Assembly: GCA_003223675.1 (NCBI GenBank)
Contig: QHVW01000141.1
Span: 1-5,304 of the forward strand
Source: Acidobacteriota bacterium
Lineage (GTDB): Bacteria; Acidobacteriota; Thermoanaerobaculia; Multivoradales; UBA5704
Reading direction: 5' to 3'
DNA length: 5,304 nucleotides
The stretch's first letter is position 1, and each line of letters begins with the position of its first letter. The position numbers were made by a program, and so were the translations under genes. The notes beneath the pieces are model-generated. The model did not search any database, was not told the DNA's origin, and worked only from the letters and a program-made list of their open reading frames with translations. Shown here in pieces: positions 1 to 5,304 of the stretch.

Positions 1-904
1 CCTGGAGCGGGAGGCGAAGTGCTACGAGATGGCGTCGCGCCACCCCCGCTTCGGCGCCATGGCCGCGCTGCTGCCGAAGTGCCATCACTGGGACCCGGCG
101 TCGACGGTGCTGGTGCTGGAGATGCTCCCCGACGCGGAGAGCCTCTGGGAGCACCATCAGCGGCAGGGGCGGTTCCCGGTCGAGATCGCGGAGCTCCAGG
201 GGGACAAGCTCGGCACCTATCACCGCCAGATGGAGCTGTGCTTTCCCGCCCTGGAGGAGCTGCAACTGTTCGACAAGAAGCTGCCGTGGATCCTCTCGAT
301 CCACGAGACGCATCCGCAGTATCTGAGCCAGATGAGCCAGGGGAACGCCCAGCTCCTGCAGATCCTGCAGGCCTATCCCAATCTGACCCGCGCCCTCGAT
401 ACCCTCAAGCGCTCCTGGGCCTTCCGCGCGCTCCTGCATGGGGACATCAAGTGGGAGAACCTCCTGCTCTATCGCGAGCGCGCGGAGGACCCGCTGGACA
501 TCCGGATCATCGATTGGGAGATGGCCGACCTCGGCGACGAGTGCTGGGACGCGGGGGCGATCCTCCAGGCCTATTTGAGCTTCTGGATCTTCATGCTGCC
601 GCTCGGTCCCGGCGTCACGCTGGATCAGGCGGCGGAGATGTCGCCGTTCAGGGGGGAGGACATGAAGGTGGCGCTGGCCGCGTTCTGGACCCGCTACGCG
701 GCGGCCCGCGGCTTCGGCAAGACCACGTCGCGGCGCTATCTGGAGCGGTGCATGGCCTGCGCCGCGGCGCGCATGGTGCAGACCGCCTACGAGGGGATCC
801 AGAAATCCCCGCAGATCACGCCGCAGGCGCTCTGCCAGCTCCAGATGAGCATGAACATTCTGCACGATCCCGCCACCGCCGTCGGTCAGATGGTGGGGCT
901 GTGA
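1..904 (+). CDS. APH/choline-kinase-like phosphotransferase, 5' partial; putative lanthipeptide Ser/Thr kinase
   Basis: The gene is cut by the left edge: codons are in frame from base 2 and read LEREAKCYE before the first ATG at base 29, so that ATG is probably internal. The N-terminal lobe with the ATP-binding loop and lysine is off-window; REA resembles the helix-C glutamate region. VLVLEMLPDAESL (about 107-145) resembles the hinge. The catalytic loop is HGDIKWEN (437-460), a Brenner-type HxDxxxxN motif, and IIDWE (506-520) is the metal-binding DFG equivalent, followed by DLGDECWDAG. These residues fit an active aminoglycoside-phosphotransferase/choline-kinase fold. Families of this fold pair with HopA1-like proteins in class V lanthipeptide and thioamitide pathways, where they phosphorylate Ser/Thr of the precursor. 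The next gene is HopA1-like and starts 13 nt downstream, so I infer the same role here. A small-molecule kinase is the alternative. Fold assignment is firm; the substrate is inferred. Confidence 0.85.
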   Translation, partial: LEREAKCYEMASRHPRFGAMAALLPKCHHWDPASTVLVLEMLPDAESLWEHHQRQGRFPVEIAELQGDKLGTYHRQMELCFPALEELQLFDKKLPWILSIHETHPQYLSQMSQGNAQLLQILQAYPNLTRALDTLKRSWAFRALLHGDIKWENLLLYRERAEDPLDIRIIDWEMADLGDECWDAGAILQAYLSFWIFMLPLGPGVTLDQAAEMSPFRGEDMKVALAAFWTRYAAARGFGKTTSRRYLERCMACAAARMVQTAYEGIQKSPQITPQALCQLQMSMNILHDPATAVGQMVGL

Positions 905-910
905 GGAGGG
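904..910 (+). promoter_or_regulatory. Ribosome binding site for the HopA1-family gene
   Basis: AGGAGGG lies seven bases before a GTG at 918 and overlaps the last base of the kinase stop codon. It is a near-ideal Shine-Dalgarno site and decides in favour of the GTG start, since no ATG is close by in frame. Confidence 0.75.
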
Positions 911-917
911 TCCCCAA

Positions 918-1979
918 GTGAGCGCCGGCTGGCAGGAAGCTTTGGATCAGGTTTTCGCGGCGATCCGCATCGACGCGCCCCACGAGCTGACCTTCGCGGG
1001 ACGGAAGCTCACCGTGCCGCCGTCCCCGGTCCCGGCCGTGCCCGGGATCAACGGCAACGGCAACGGCGCGAAGGTGCCCATGGTGGATATGCTGAGCGGC
1101 GTTCTCTATCGCTGGGTCTACAGCCGGCCCTTCAAGCCGCCGCTGCCCCCGCTGCCGCCGGACGGCCAGGACCGCGAGGATTTCACCGCGGACTCCGGGT
1201 TGAGCGAGGCCCTCTCGGCCGCCAACGCCTCGCGGGACCGCTGGGAGCACGGCTGGACGATCTCGCAGGTCCATTCCTCCAGTCAGGTCACGGCGCAGCG
1301 GGGGAGCCTCACGCGCTCGGTCTGGCCGGGGCAGTTCCTGAGCAAGGACGGTCCGGGCGCGCGGCCGCGGCCGGGAGCGCAGATCAGCATCTTCTATCCT
1401 CGCGAGTCGACCTCGCTCCAGCACGGTTTCTACTACTGCTTCGGCGAGACCCCCGAGGACGAGAGCTACACCCTGGGGCTGGCGCGGATCTACTGGAACG
1501 TGGGGCTCGCCGGCGCGCCGGAGCTGGTGCGGTCGCTCTCCGCGCGGCTCAACTTCTTCCAGGTGCCGTTCCGCTTCAAGTGCTCGGTGATGCCCAGCCA
1601 GTACGAGCGGACGGACGTGGCGGTGCTCTACCTCGCCAAGCGCCTCTTCCCCTTCGTGGCCGACGTGCTCCAGGATGTCTACCCGGAAGTGCGCGGCCAT
1701 CTCCGGCCCGAGGTGCCGTTCTTCACCCGGCGTCTGGCCGCGGGCGTGGGGACGGCGGAGGATCCGGGCAACGGCGAGAGCTTCGGCCAGCACCGCTGCC
1801 GCCTGCTGGCGGAATCCTGCTGGAGCTGCTTCCTGCGCGGCGACCAGGAGGCGGCGTCGCGCCTGGCGGAGCTGCGGGCCGTGGCCGGCGCCCAGGGGGT
1901 GGACCCCGAGCGCTTCCATCTCAATGCCGGCTCCCTGGACTGCTACGAGGCGGCGATCACCGGGAGCGAATCATGGTGA
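918..1979 (+). CDS. HopA1-family protein, putative phospho-Ser/Thr lyase of a lanthipeptide pathway
   Basis: This 353-residue soluble protein has no signal peptide or membrane segment. The N-terminal third holds a Gly/Asn linker (INGNGNGAK) and a Pro-rich stretch (PPLPPLPPDGQ). The rest carries signatures I recognise from the HopA1 family: GFYYCFGE, then RIYWN at residues 190-194, a segment with LNFFQVPFRFKC, YERTDVAVLYL, VPFFTRRLAAGVGTAEDP, and ESFGQHR at 287-293. HopA1 was named from a Pseudomonas type III effector. In class V lanthipeptide clusters (LxmY type) and thioamitide clusters, homologs act with an APH-like kinase and eliminate phosphate to give dehydroamino acids. Its position between the kinase and a LanC cyclase strongly suggests that job rather than a secreted effector, and no secretion genes are visible. 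The GTG start is chosen from the strong upstream ribosome binding site. Family confident; lyase activity inferred. Confidence 0.88.
   Translation: MSAGWQEALDQVFAAIRIDAPHELTFAGRKLTVPPSPVPAVPGINGNGNGAKVPMVDMLSGVLYRWVYSRPFKPPLPPLPPDGQDREDFTADSGLSEALSAANASRDRWEHGWTISQVHSSSQVTAQRGSLTRSVWPGQFLSKDGPGARPRPGAQISIFYPRESTSLQHGFYYCFGETPEDESYTLGLARIYWNVGLAGAPELVRSLSARLNFFQVPFRFKCSVMPSQYERTDVAVLYLAKRLFPFVADVLQDVYPEVRGHLRPEVPFFTRRLAAGVGTAEDPGNGESFGQHRCRLLAESCWSCFLRGDQEAASRLAELRAVAGAQGVDPERFHLNAGSLDCYEAAITGSESW
1962..1966 (+). promoter_or_regulatory. Ribosome binding site for the LanC gene
   Basis: GGGAG inside the end of the HopA1-family gene sits six bases before ATG 1973. A second in-frame ATG at 1979 is twelve bases away, so 1973 is the better start. 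Confidence 0.55.
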
Positions 1980-3295
1980 TGACCGATACTCCCGAGGTAT
2001 CCGGCGGCGAGGCCCTGCCGGCTTCGCCGCACCGGGACCGCTTCCTGGAGACGGCGGCCACGCTGGGCGCGCGGATCTGCCGCGACGCCCTGTGGGGCGG
2101 CGGCGTGTGCAACTGGATCGGCTTTTCCATGGAGAGCCTGGACGGCCGCTGGCGGCACGTCCACCGCGCCTACGGCGGCGAGCTCTACGGCGGCACGAGC
2201 GGCATCGCCCTCTTCCTGGCCCGCCTCCACGCGGTCACCGGCGAGCGGATCTTCAAGCGCACCGCCCTGGGGGCGATCCGTCACGCCTTGGAGCACGGCG
2301 CCGAGGAGATCCCGCCGCTGTCGCGCATCGGCGCCTACAGCGGCTGGACGGGCCTCGCCGACGCGGCCCTCCAGATCGGCGCGCTGCTGGGAGAGGAGTC
2401 ATTGCGGGCGCCGGCGCTGGCGATGCTGGAGGCGGCGGCCGGCGGCGACACTGGCCGCAATTTCGATCTCCTGGCGGGCTGCGCCGGGGCGATCCCTCTG
2501 CTGCTGCGGGCGCGGGGGAAGCACGAGGGCCCCGCATCGCTGCTGGACGCGGCGGTGCGGTTGGGAGACCACCTCCTGGCCGTGGCGGCCCGCGACGACG
2601 CCGGCTGGTCCTGGGGGGATTACGGGATGCCGGGGGTGAAGCAGAAGGGGAACCTGCTCGGCTTCTCCCACGGCACCGGGGGCATCGGCTGGGCCCTGCT
2701 GGAGCTCCACCACGCCACCGGCGAGGCGCGGTTCCGCGAGGCCGGCGAGGGGGCGTTCCAGTACGAGCGGCACTGGTTCGATGCCGAGCACGGCAACTGG
2801 CCCGACCTGCGGGACCCGGAGGTCTCGGGCTCGGCGCCGGCGGCCACCGACGCGCCGGCCTTCATGACCGCCTGGTGCCACGGCGCTGCGGGCCTCGGTC
2901 TGTCGCGCCTGCGGGCCTGGGAGCTCTCCGGCGACGAGGAGACCCGCCAGGAGGCGGAGGTGGCCGTGGCCACGACCCTCGAGAACCTGCGCGGCGGCAC
3001 GGAGATGAGCCAGACCAACGACTGTCTCTGTCACGGCCGCGGGGGCAACTGCGAGACGCTGATCTACGGCGCGCAGATCCTCGGCCGTCCCGAGTGGCTC
3101 CAGCGCGCCGAGGAGATCGGCTTGCAGCAGATCGAGGCCTGCGCCACACAGCGGACCCCCTGGCCCTGCGGCACCTACGGCGCCGTCGAGGTTCCCGGCC
3201 TCATGCTGGGCCTCGCGGGCATCGGCTACTTCTACCTCCGCCTCGCCGACCCGGCGGGCACGCCGACGGTGCTGATTCCGCTGCCGGAGGGGTGA
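1973..3295 (+). CDS. lanC: LanC-type lanthionine cyclase, stand-alone
   Basis: This 440-residue protein matches the LanC alpha/alpha-barrel family across its length, with Gly-rich helix-turn motifs: YGGTSGIALFLARL, IGAYSGWTGLADAAL, DLLAGCAGAIPLLLRA, GFSHGTGGIGWALLEL, WCHGAAGLGLSRL, CLCHGRGGN and VPGLMLGLAGIGYFYLRLAD. The expected zinc ligands are all present: Cys302 (WCHG), Cys353 and His354 (CHG). His233 in GFSHGTGG matches the conserved active-site region His. LanC enzymes bind zinc to activate Cys thiols of the precursor for Michael addition to Dha/Dhb, giving thioether rings in the cytoplasm. The NWPDLR segment and the ending AGIGYFYLRLADPAGTPTVL resemble the C-terminal cyclase domain of class II LanM synthetases more than free class I LanC, yet no dehydratase domain is fused. 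The start overlaps the HopA1-family stop by seven bases, implying translational coupling. Upstream in-frame ATG codons lie in the preceding gene and are rejected as starts. Confidence 0.93.
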   Translation: MVMTDTPEVSGGEALPASPHRDRFLETAATLGARICRDALWGGGVCNWIGFSMESLDGRWRHVHRAYGGELYGGTSGIALFLARLHAVTGERIFKRTALGAIRHALEHGAEEIPPLSRIGAYSGWTGLADAALQIGALLGEESLRAPALAMLEAAAGGDTGRNFDLLAGCAGAIPLLLRARGKHEGPASLLDAAVRLGDHLLAVAARDDAGWSWGDYGMPGVKQKGNLLGFSHGTGGIGWALLELHHATGEARFREAGEGAFQYERHWFDAEHGNWPDLRDPEVSGSAPAATDAPAFMTAWCHGAAGLGLSRLRAWELSGDEETRQEAEVAVATTLENLRGGTEMSQTNDCLCHGRGGNCETLIYGAQILGRPEWLQRAEEIGLQQIEACATQRTPWPCGTYGAVEVPGLMLGLAGIGYFYLRLADPAGTPTVLIPLPEG

Positions 3296-3310
3296 GACCC
3301 ACCCTCCGGC
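3283..3310. terminator. Hairpin in the convergent junction, left
   Basis: GCCGGAGGG (3283-3291) pairs perfectly with CCCTCCGGC (3302-3310), a 9-bp GC-rich stem with a 10-base loop. It spans the LanC stop codon. There is no run of T on either side, so it is not a textbook intrinsic terminator, but its place between convergent genes suggests it stops transcription. Confidence 0.4.
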
Positions 3311-3332
3311 GAGCGGGACCGGCTTCCCGCTC
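3311..3332. terminator. Hairpin in the convergent junction, right
   Basis: GAGCGGGA (3311-3318) pairs with TCCCGCTC (3325-3332), an 8-bp perfect stem with a 6-base loop. It begins at the base after the left hairpin ends and reaches into the stop codon of the minus-strand gene. No T tract follows on either strand; it could act on transcripts from both sides. Confidence 0.4.
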
Positions 3333-4188
3333 AGTAGACGCAGCCGTGCACGTCGTTCGACCACGCTTTCCCGCAAATGTGGCTGATGGAGGTGGGCGAA
3401 GGCGGGGTCGTCCAACTGCACTTCTGGCAGATCTCCGCGAAATTCTTGTCGTACCAGCCGCTGCCCTGCGGGTCGGTCACGGTGTCGCGGGCATCGAAGC
3501 AGAGGAAGTGCTCCTCAACCTGCGCGGTCGACCAGCCCGAAATCTGGCAGCCGCTACAGCTCGGGTAGGGCAGAACCTGGTACAGGGCGATCCCGGAGGG
3601 GCTGCTGTACGAGCTGTGGTACGCGCAGTAGGCGAGGCCCGGTCCGCCGCAGGAGGTGCTCGAGCCGCTCGACGAGTACGAGGTGCTGGGGAGCACCACC
3701 TCATAGATCGTGCTGCTGTCGTACGCGTGGCTCGCCAGATACCGGTTGATCTCGGCCCGGGCGCTGGAGTCGGTGACGTCGGTCGGCGGTGTCGAGGTGT
3801 CGAACCAGTCCGGGGTCCCCGCGCCGAGGTCCGATGATTGAATCCCATACTGCGCCATCATCGTCCAGGAGGAGCTCGTGCCGAGCACGTTGCGGAAGGA
3901 TTGCAGGGATTGAGCGTACGTATAGTCGGGGGATGTGGGATTGGCGAAGGTCGGTCCCCAGAAGATGAGCACCACGTTGGCGGAGGCGATCAAGGGTCCG
4001 CCATGGTAGGTCACGTCCCCGGCCGCCTTGGGAACGATGGCGCCGTGCGCCAGAGAGTAGATGACGTGGTCCGCGTCCGCGAAAGGCTTGGGCGCCGGCT
4101 TCTCCGCGGCCCTCGCGGAGCCCGCCGCGACGGCCAGTAGACCCAAGGACAGCGCCAAGGCGTGCTTCCAACCCGAGATCCTCGTCAT
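3331..4188 (-). CDS. Secreted Cys-rich EXORDIUM/phosphate-induced-protein-1-like protein, copy A (His-Glu motif lost)
   Basis: This encodes a 285-residue protein. Residues 1-27 form a clear Sec signal peptide: basic start (MTRISGWKH), hydrophobic ALALSLGLLAVAAG, and an Ala-Arg-Ala cleavage site before AEKP. The mature part has DVTYHGGPLI, VVLIFWGPTF, YAQSLQSFRN, CGGPGLAYCAYHSSY, YPSCSGC and DTVTDPQGSGWYD, in an order I recall from the phosphate-induced protein 1/EXORDIUM family. The His-Glu expected six residues before TDP is Phe231-Asp232 here; a His at 227 is the nearest substitute. There are nine Cys in the mature part against ten in the paralog; the ICGKC pair is ICGKA. The start at ATG 4188 is chosen for the signal peptide and the AGGGAGA site upstream; a longer in-frame reading to 4452 would run over the precursor gene and lacks support. 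The molecular role is unknown. It lies 50 bp downstream of the putative precursor in the same direction, so co-transcription is likely. Confidence 0.8.
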   Translation of the reverse strand: MTRISGWKHALALSLGLLAVAAGSARAAEKPAPKPFADADHVIYSLAHGAIVPKAAGDVTYHGGPLIASANVVLIFWGPTFANPTSPDYTYAQSLQSFRNVLGTSSSWTMMAQYGIQSSDLGAGTPDWFDTSTPPTDVTDSSARAEINRYLASHAYDSSTIYEVVLPSTSYSSSGSSTSCGGPGLAYCAYHSSYSSPSGIALYQVLPYPSCSGCQISGWSTAQVEEHFLCFDARDTVTDPQGSGWYDKNFAEICQKCSWTTPPSPTSISHICGKAWSNDVHGCVY

Positions 4189-4195
4189 GTTGGGT

Positions 4196-4202
4196 TCTCC
4201 CT
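4196..4202 (-). promoter_or_regulatory. Ribosome binding site for copy A
   Basis: AGGGAGA on the minus strand lies seven bases before ATG 4188. It supports this start over the longer in-frame reading. Confidence 0.6.
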
Positions 4203-4238
4203 GTAAGAAAGAGCGTTTCGTGGAGCGTCCGCCGCCTG

Positions 4239-4436
4239 CTAGTGCTCGATCGTCGGCACGATGCTCGGGCACGCCAGGCAGGCGGACTCGCAGGCGCTGT
4301 CGCCCGACGGGTTGCAGATCGTCTGGAGGCCCGAGCAGGCGACGACGGTGTCGCTGCCCGCCGCCACTCGGAGCATGGGCGAGTCCAGGCGGAGGAGGGT
4401 TTCGCTGTGAAGGCGGAGGCGGGAGGTCTTCTTCAT
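4239..4436 (-). CDS. Putative lanthipeptide precursor peptide
   Basis: This encodes a 65-residue peptide with a RiPP layout. The leader (about 1-27) is basic and Leu-rich, with RLRLHSETLLRLDSPMLRV, and ends in Ala-Ala-Gly at 25-27, like a double-Gly-type cleavage site. LxLxxETLxxLdsxxLxxVaGG-like leaders are known from lanthipeptide precursors of Bacteroidota and Acidobacteriota. The core (about 28-65) has five Cys (34, 41, 49, 53, 56) and nine Ser/Thr (28, 30, 35, 39, 44, 47, 51, 58, 62). Ring-compatible spacings include TVVAC, TIC, SAC and SAC. AAAGGAG lies six bases before the ATG. The gene sits 32 bp after one secreted paralog and 50 bp before the other on the same strand, facing the kinase, HopA1 and LanC genes, whose natural substrate it would be. 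Ring pattern, cleavage point and activity cannot be read from sequence. A small Cys-rich secreted protein is less likely, since there is no signal peptide. Confidence 0.82.
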   Translation of the reverse strand: MKKTSRLRLHSETLLRLDSPMLRVAAGSDTVVACSGLQTICNPSGDSACESACLACPSIVPTIEH

Positions 4437-4442
4437 GTCGAG

Positions 4443-4449
4443 CTCCTTT
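4443..4449 (-). promoter_or_regulatory. Ribosome binding site for the precursor gene
   Basis: AAAGGAG on the minus strand, six bases before ATG 4436, is one of the strongest Shine-Dalgarno sites in the window. It supports the short precursor gene being translated, and well. Confidence 0.7.
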
Positions 4450-4468
4450 CAAGATCGAGGTGAGAGTG

Positions 4469-5304
4469 TCAGACGCAGCCGTGCACGGCGTTCGACCAGC
4501 ACTTCCCGCAGATGGCAGGGAAGGGGGTAGTAAAGCTGCACTCGTCGCAGATCTCCTGACCGGTGCTGTTGTTCCACCAACCGTTGACCGGGTCGGTCAC
4601 GGCGTCGCGGGTCTCGTGGCAGATGAAGCTCTCCTGATCCTGCGCGATCGTCCAGCCCGAGGCCTGGCAGCCGCTGCAGCTCGGGTAGGGTTGGATCGAG
4701 TATATGACGGTCCCGGAGGTGCCGCTGTACGAGCCGTGGTACACGCAGTAAGCGAGGCTCGGTCCGCCGCAGGAGGTGCTCGTGCCGCTCGACGAGTACG
4801 AGGTTTTCGGGATCACCACCTCATAGATCGCGCTGCTGTCGAAGGCATGGGTCGCCAGATACCGGTTGACCTCGCTGCGCACCGTGGAGTCGGTGACGTT
4901 GGTCGGCGGCGTCGAGGTGTCGAACCAGTCCGGGGTCCCCGAGCCGAGGTTCGAATTTTGAATCCCCGAGTATTGCTTGACGACCGTCCAGGCAGAGCTC
5001 GTGCCGAGTTGGTTGCGGAAGGATTGCAGAGTCGTAGCGTACGCGTTGTCGGCGCCCCCGGGGGCGAAGCTCGGTCCCCAGAAGATGAGCACCACCTTGG
5101 CGGAGACGATCACCCCGCCGCCGTGGTAGCTCACGTCCCCGGTCGCCTTGGGAACCAGGACGCCCCGCGCCGGGGAGTAGATGACGTGGTCCGCGTCCGC
5201 GAAAGGCTTCAGCCCCGGCTTCTCCGCGGCACCCGCGGAGCCTGCCGCGACGGCCAGCAGGCTCAAGGACAGCGTCAAGACATGCTTCCGACCCGAGATC
5301 CTCA
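4469..5304 (-). CDS. Secreted Cys-rich EXORDIUM/phosphate-induced-protein-1-like protein, copy B (His-Glu motif kept), start at window edge
   Basis: This is a paralog of the gene at 3331-4188, alike from signal peptide to the shared ending GCV. The first two visible bases are TG, then AGG ATC TCG GGT: by comparison with copy A's MTRISG this is very likely ATG AGG, so only the first base of the start codon is missing and the protein would be 278 residues. A TTG at 5278 would delete most of the signal peptide and is not the start. Residues 1-26 form the signal peptide (RISGRKHVL, hydrophobic LSLSLLAVAAG, Ala-Gly-Ala site). The mature part has DVSYHGGG, VVLIFWGPSF, CGGPSLAYCVYHGSY and YPSCSGC, then His230-Glu231 ending in AVTDP (235-239) and GWWNNSTGQEICDEC. 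The HE...TDP element resembles a conserved, possibly metal-binding segment of bacterial EXORDIUM-like proteins. Ten mature Cys suggest disulfides outside the cytoplasm. Role unknown; 32 bp upstream of the precursor gene, so an operon is likely. Confidence 0.8.
   Translation of the reverse strand, partial: RISGRKHVLTLSLSLLAVAAGSAGAAEKPGLKPFADADHVIYSPARGVLVPKATGDVSYHGGGVIVSAKVVLIFWGPSFAPGGADNAYATTLQSFRNQLGTSSAWTVVKQYSGIQNSNLGSGTPDWFDTSTPPTNVTDSTVRSEVNRYLATHAFDSSAIYEVVIPKTSYSSSGTSTSCGGPSLAYCVYHGSYSGTSGTVIYSIQPYPSCSGCQASGWTIAQDQESFICHETRDAVTDPVNGWWNNSTGQEICDECSFTTPFPAICGKCWSNAVHGCV

Larger units (their letters stand above)
3331..5304 (-). repeat. Tandem gene duplication flanking the precursor
   Basis: The coding sequences at 3331-4188 and 4469-5304 are diverged direct repeats, clearly alike at DNA level in many blocks: both ends begin on the plus strand with agacgcagccgtgcacg (near 3335 and 4471), and both share gaaaggctt and ccccagaagatgagcacca. 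More than half of aligned residues are identical by eye. The 280 bp between them holds the precursor gene, so either a duplication took place around it or the precursor was inserted or retained between copies. Confidence 0.75.

Noticed and set aside
29..31. ATG as the true start of the kinase
   Set aside because: In-frame codons continue to the left edge with kinase-like sequence, and the N-terminal ATP-binding lobe would be missing.
19..921. Plus-strand frame overlapping the kinase
   Set aside because: Out of frame with HGDIKWEN and IIDWE; low-complexity Gly/Arg/Pro product.
816..1919. Minus-strand open frame of 367 codons
   Set aside because: It is antisense to the well-supported HopA1-family gene, has shadow-type Arg/Ala/Leu composition and no recognisable domain.
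1675..3837. Long plus-strand open frame of 720 codons
   Set aside because: It runs in another frame across the HopA1 and LanC genes and then antisense to copy A; its product is Arg/Pro/Gly-rich low complexity typical of a shadow frame in high-GC DNA.
4203..4235. Short direct repeat GAGCGT around 4211 and 4223 as a regulatory element
   Set aside because: Only six bases, two copies, no symmetry; expected by chance.
4189..4452. N-terminal extension of copy A
   Set aside because: It would place a Pro/Arg-rich tract over the precursor gene in another frame and before an otherwise perfect signal peptide with its own ribosome binding site.
4242..4463. Small plus-strand frame of 73 codons
   Set aside because: Exact antisense of the precursor, Arg/Ala-rich, with no supported ribosome binding site.
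5276..5278. TTG start for copy B
   Set aside because: It would cut off the basic part of the signal peptide; alignment with copy A puts the ATG at 5305-5303, one base beyond the edge.

Overview
The window is uniformly high in G+C and densely packed, with strong G/C preference at third codon positions, Shine-Dalgarno sites and short intergenic gaps. This points to a high-GC bacterium. The secreted proteins have Sec-type signal peptides. The RiPP leader resembles ones I associate with Acidobacteriota and other soil or sediment Gram-negatives, so that group is my best guess, but the window cannot settle taxonomy.

Plus strand, left half (1-3295): three tightly linked genes run in one direction. 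They are (i) the C-terminal part of an APH/choline-kinase-like phosphotransferase, cut by the left edge; (ii) a HopA1-family protein, related to a type III effector family and to the lyases of class V lanthipeptide and thioamitide pathways; and (iii) a stand-alone LanC-type cyclase with all three zinc ligands and a LanM-like C-terminus. The gaps are 13 nt and then a 7-nt overlap, so this looks like one operon. Together the three encode the steps of a split lanthipeptide synthetase: Ser/Thr phosphorylation, phosphate elimination to Dha/Dhb, and Cys addition to form (methyl)lanthionine.

Minus strand, right half (3331-5304): a convergent set of three genes. Two are tandem paralogs of a secreted, Cys-rich family resembling phosphate-induced protein 1/EXORDIUM. 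Between them lies a 65-codon gene that looks like the lanthipeptide precursor: a Lys/Arg/Leu-rich leader ending in an Ala-Ala-Gly site, then a core with five Cys and nine Ser/Thr. One paralog keeps a His-Glu...Thr-Asp-Pro motif; the other has Phe-Asp in place of His-Glu.

The two gene sets meet tail to tail across 35 bp holding two abutting hairpins, a plausible bidirectional terminator. My reading is a compact lanthipeptide locus in which dehydration is done by separate kinase and HopA1-type lyase proteins and cyclisation by a canonical LanC. The precursor is embedded between two secreted proteins of unknown role. No transporter, LanB dehydratase, recognised leader peptidase, RNA gene, mobile element or CRISPR array is visible.
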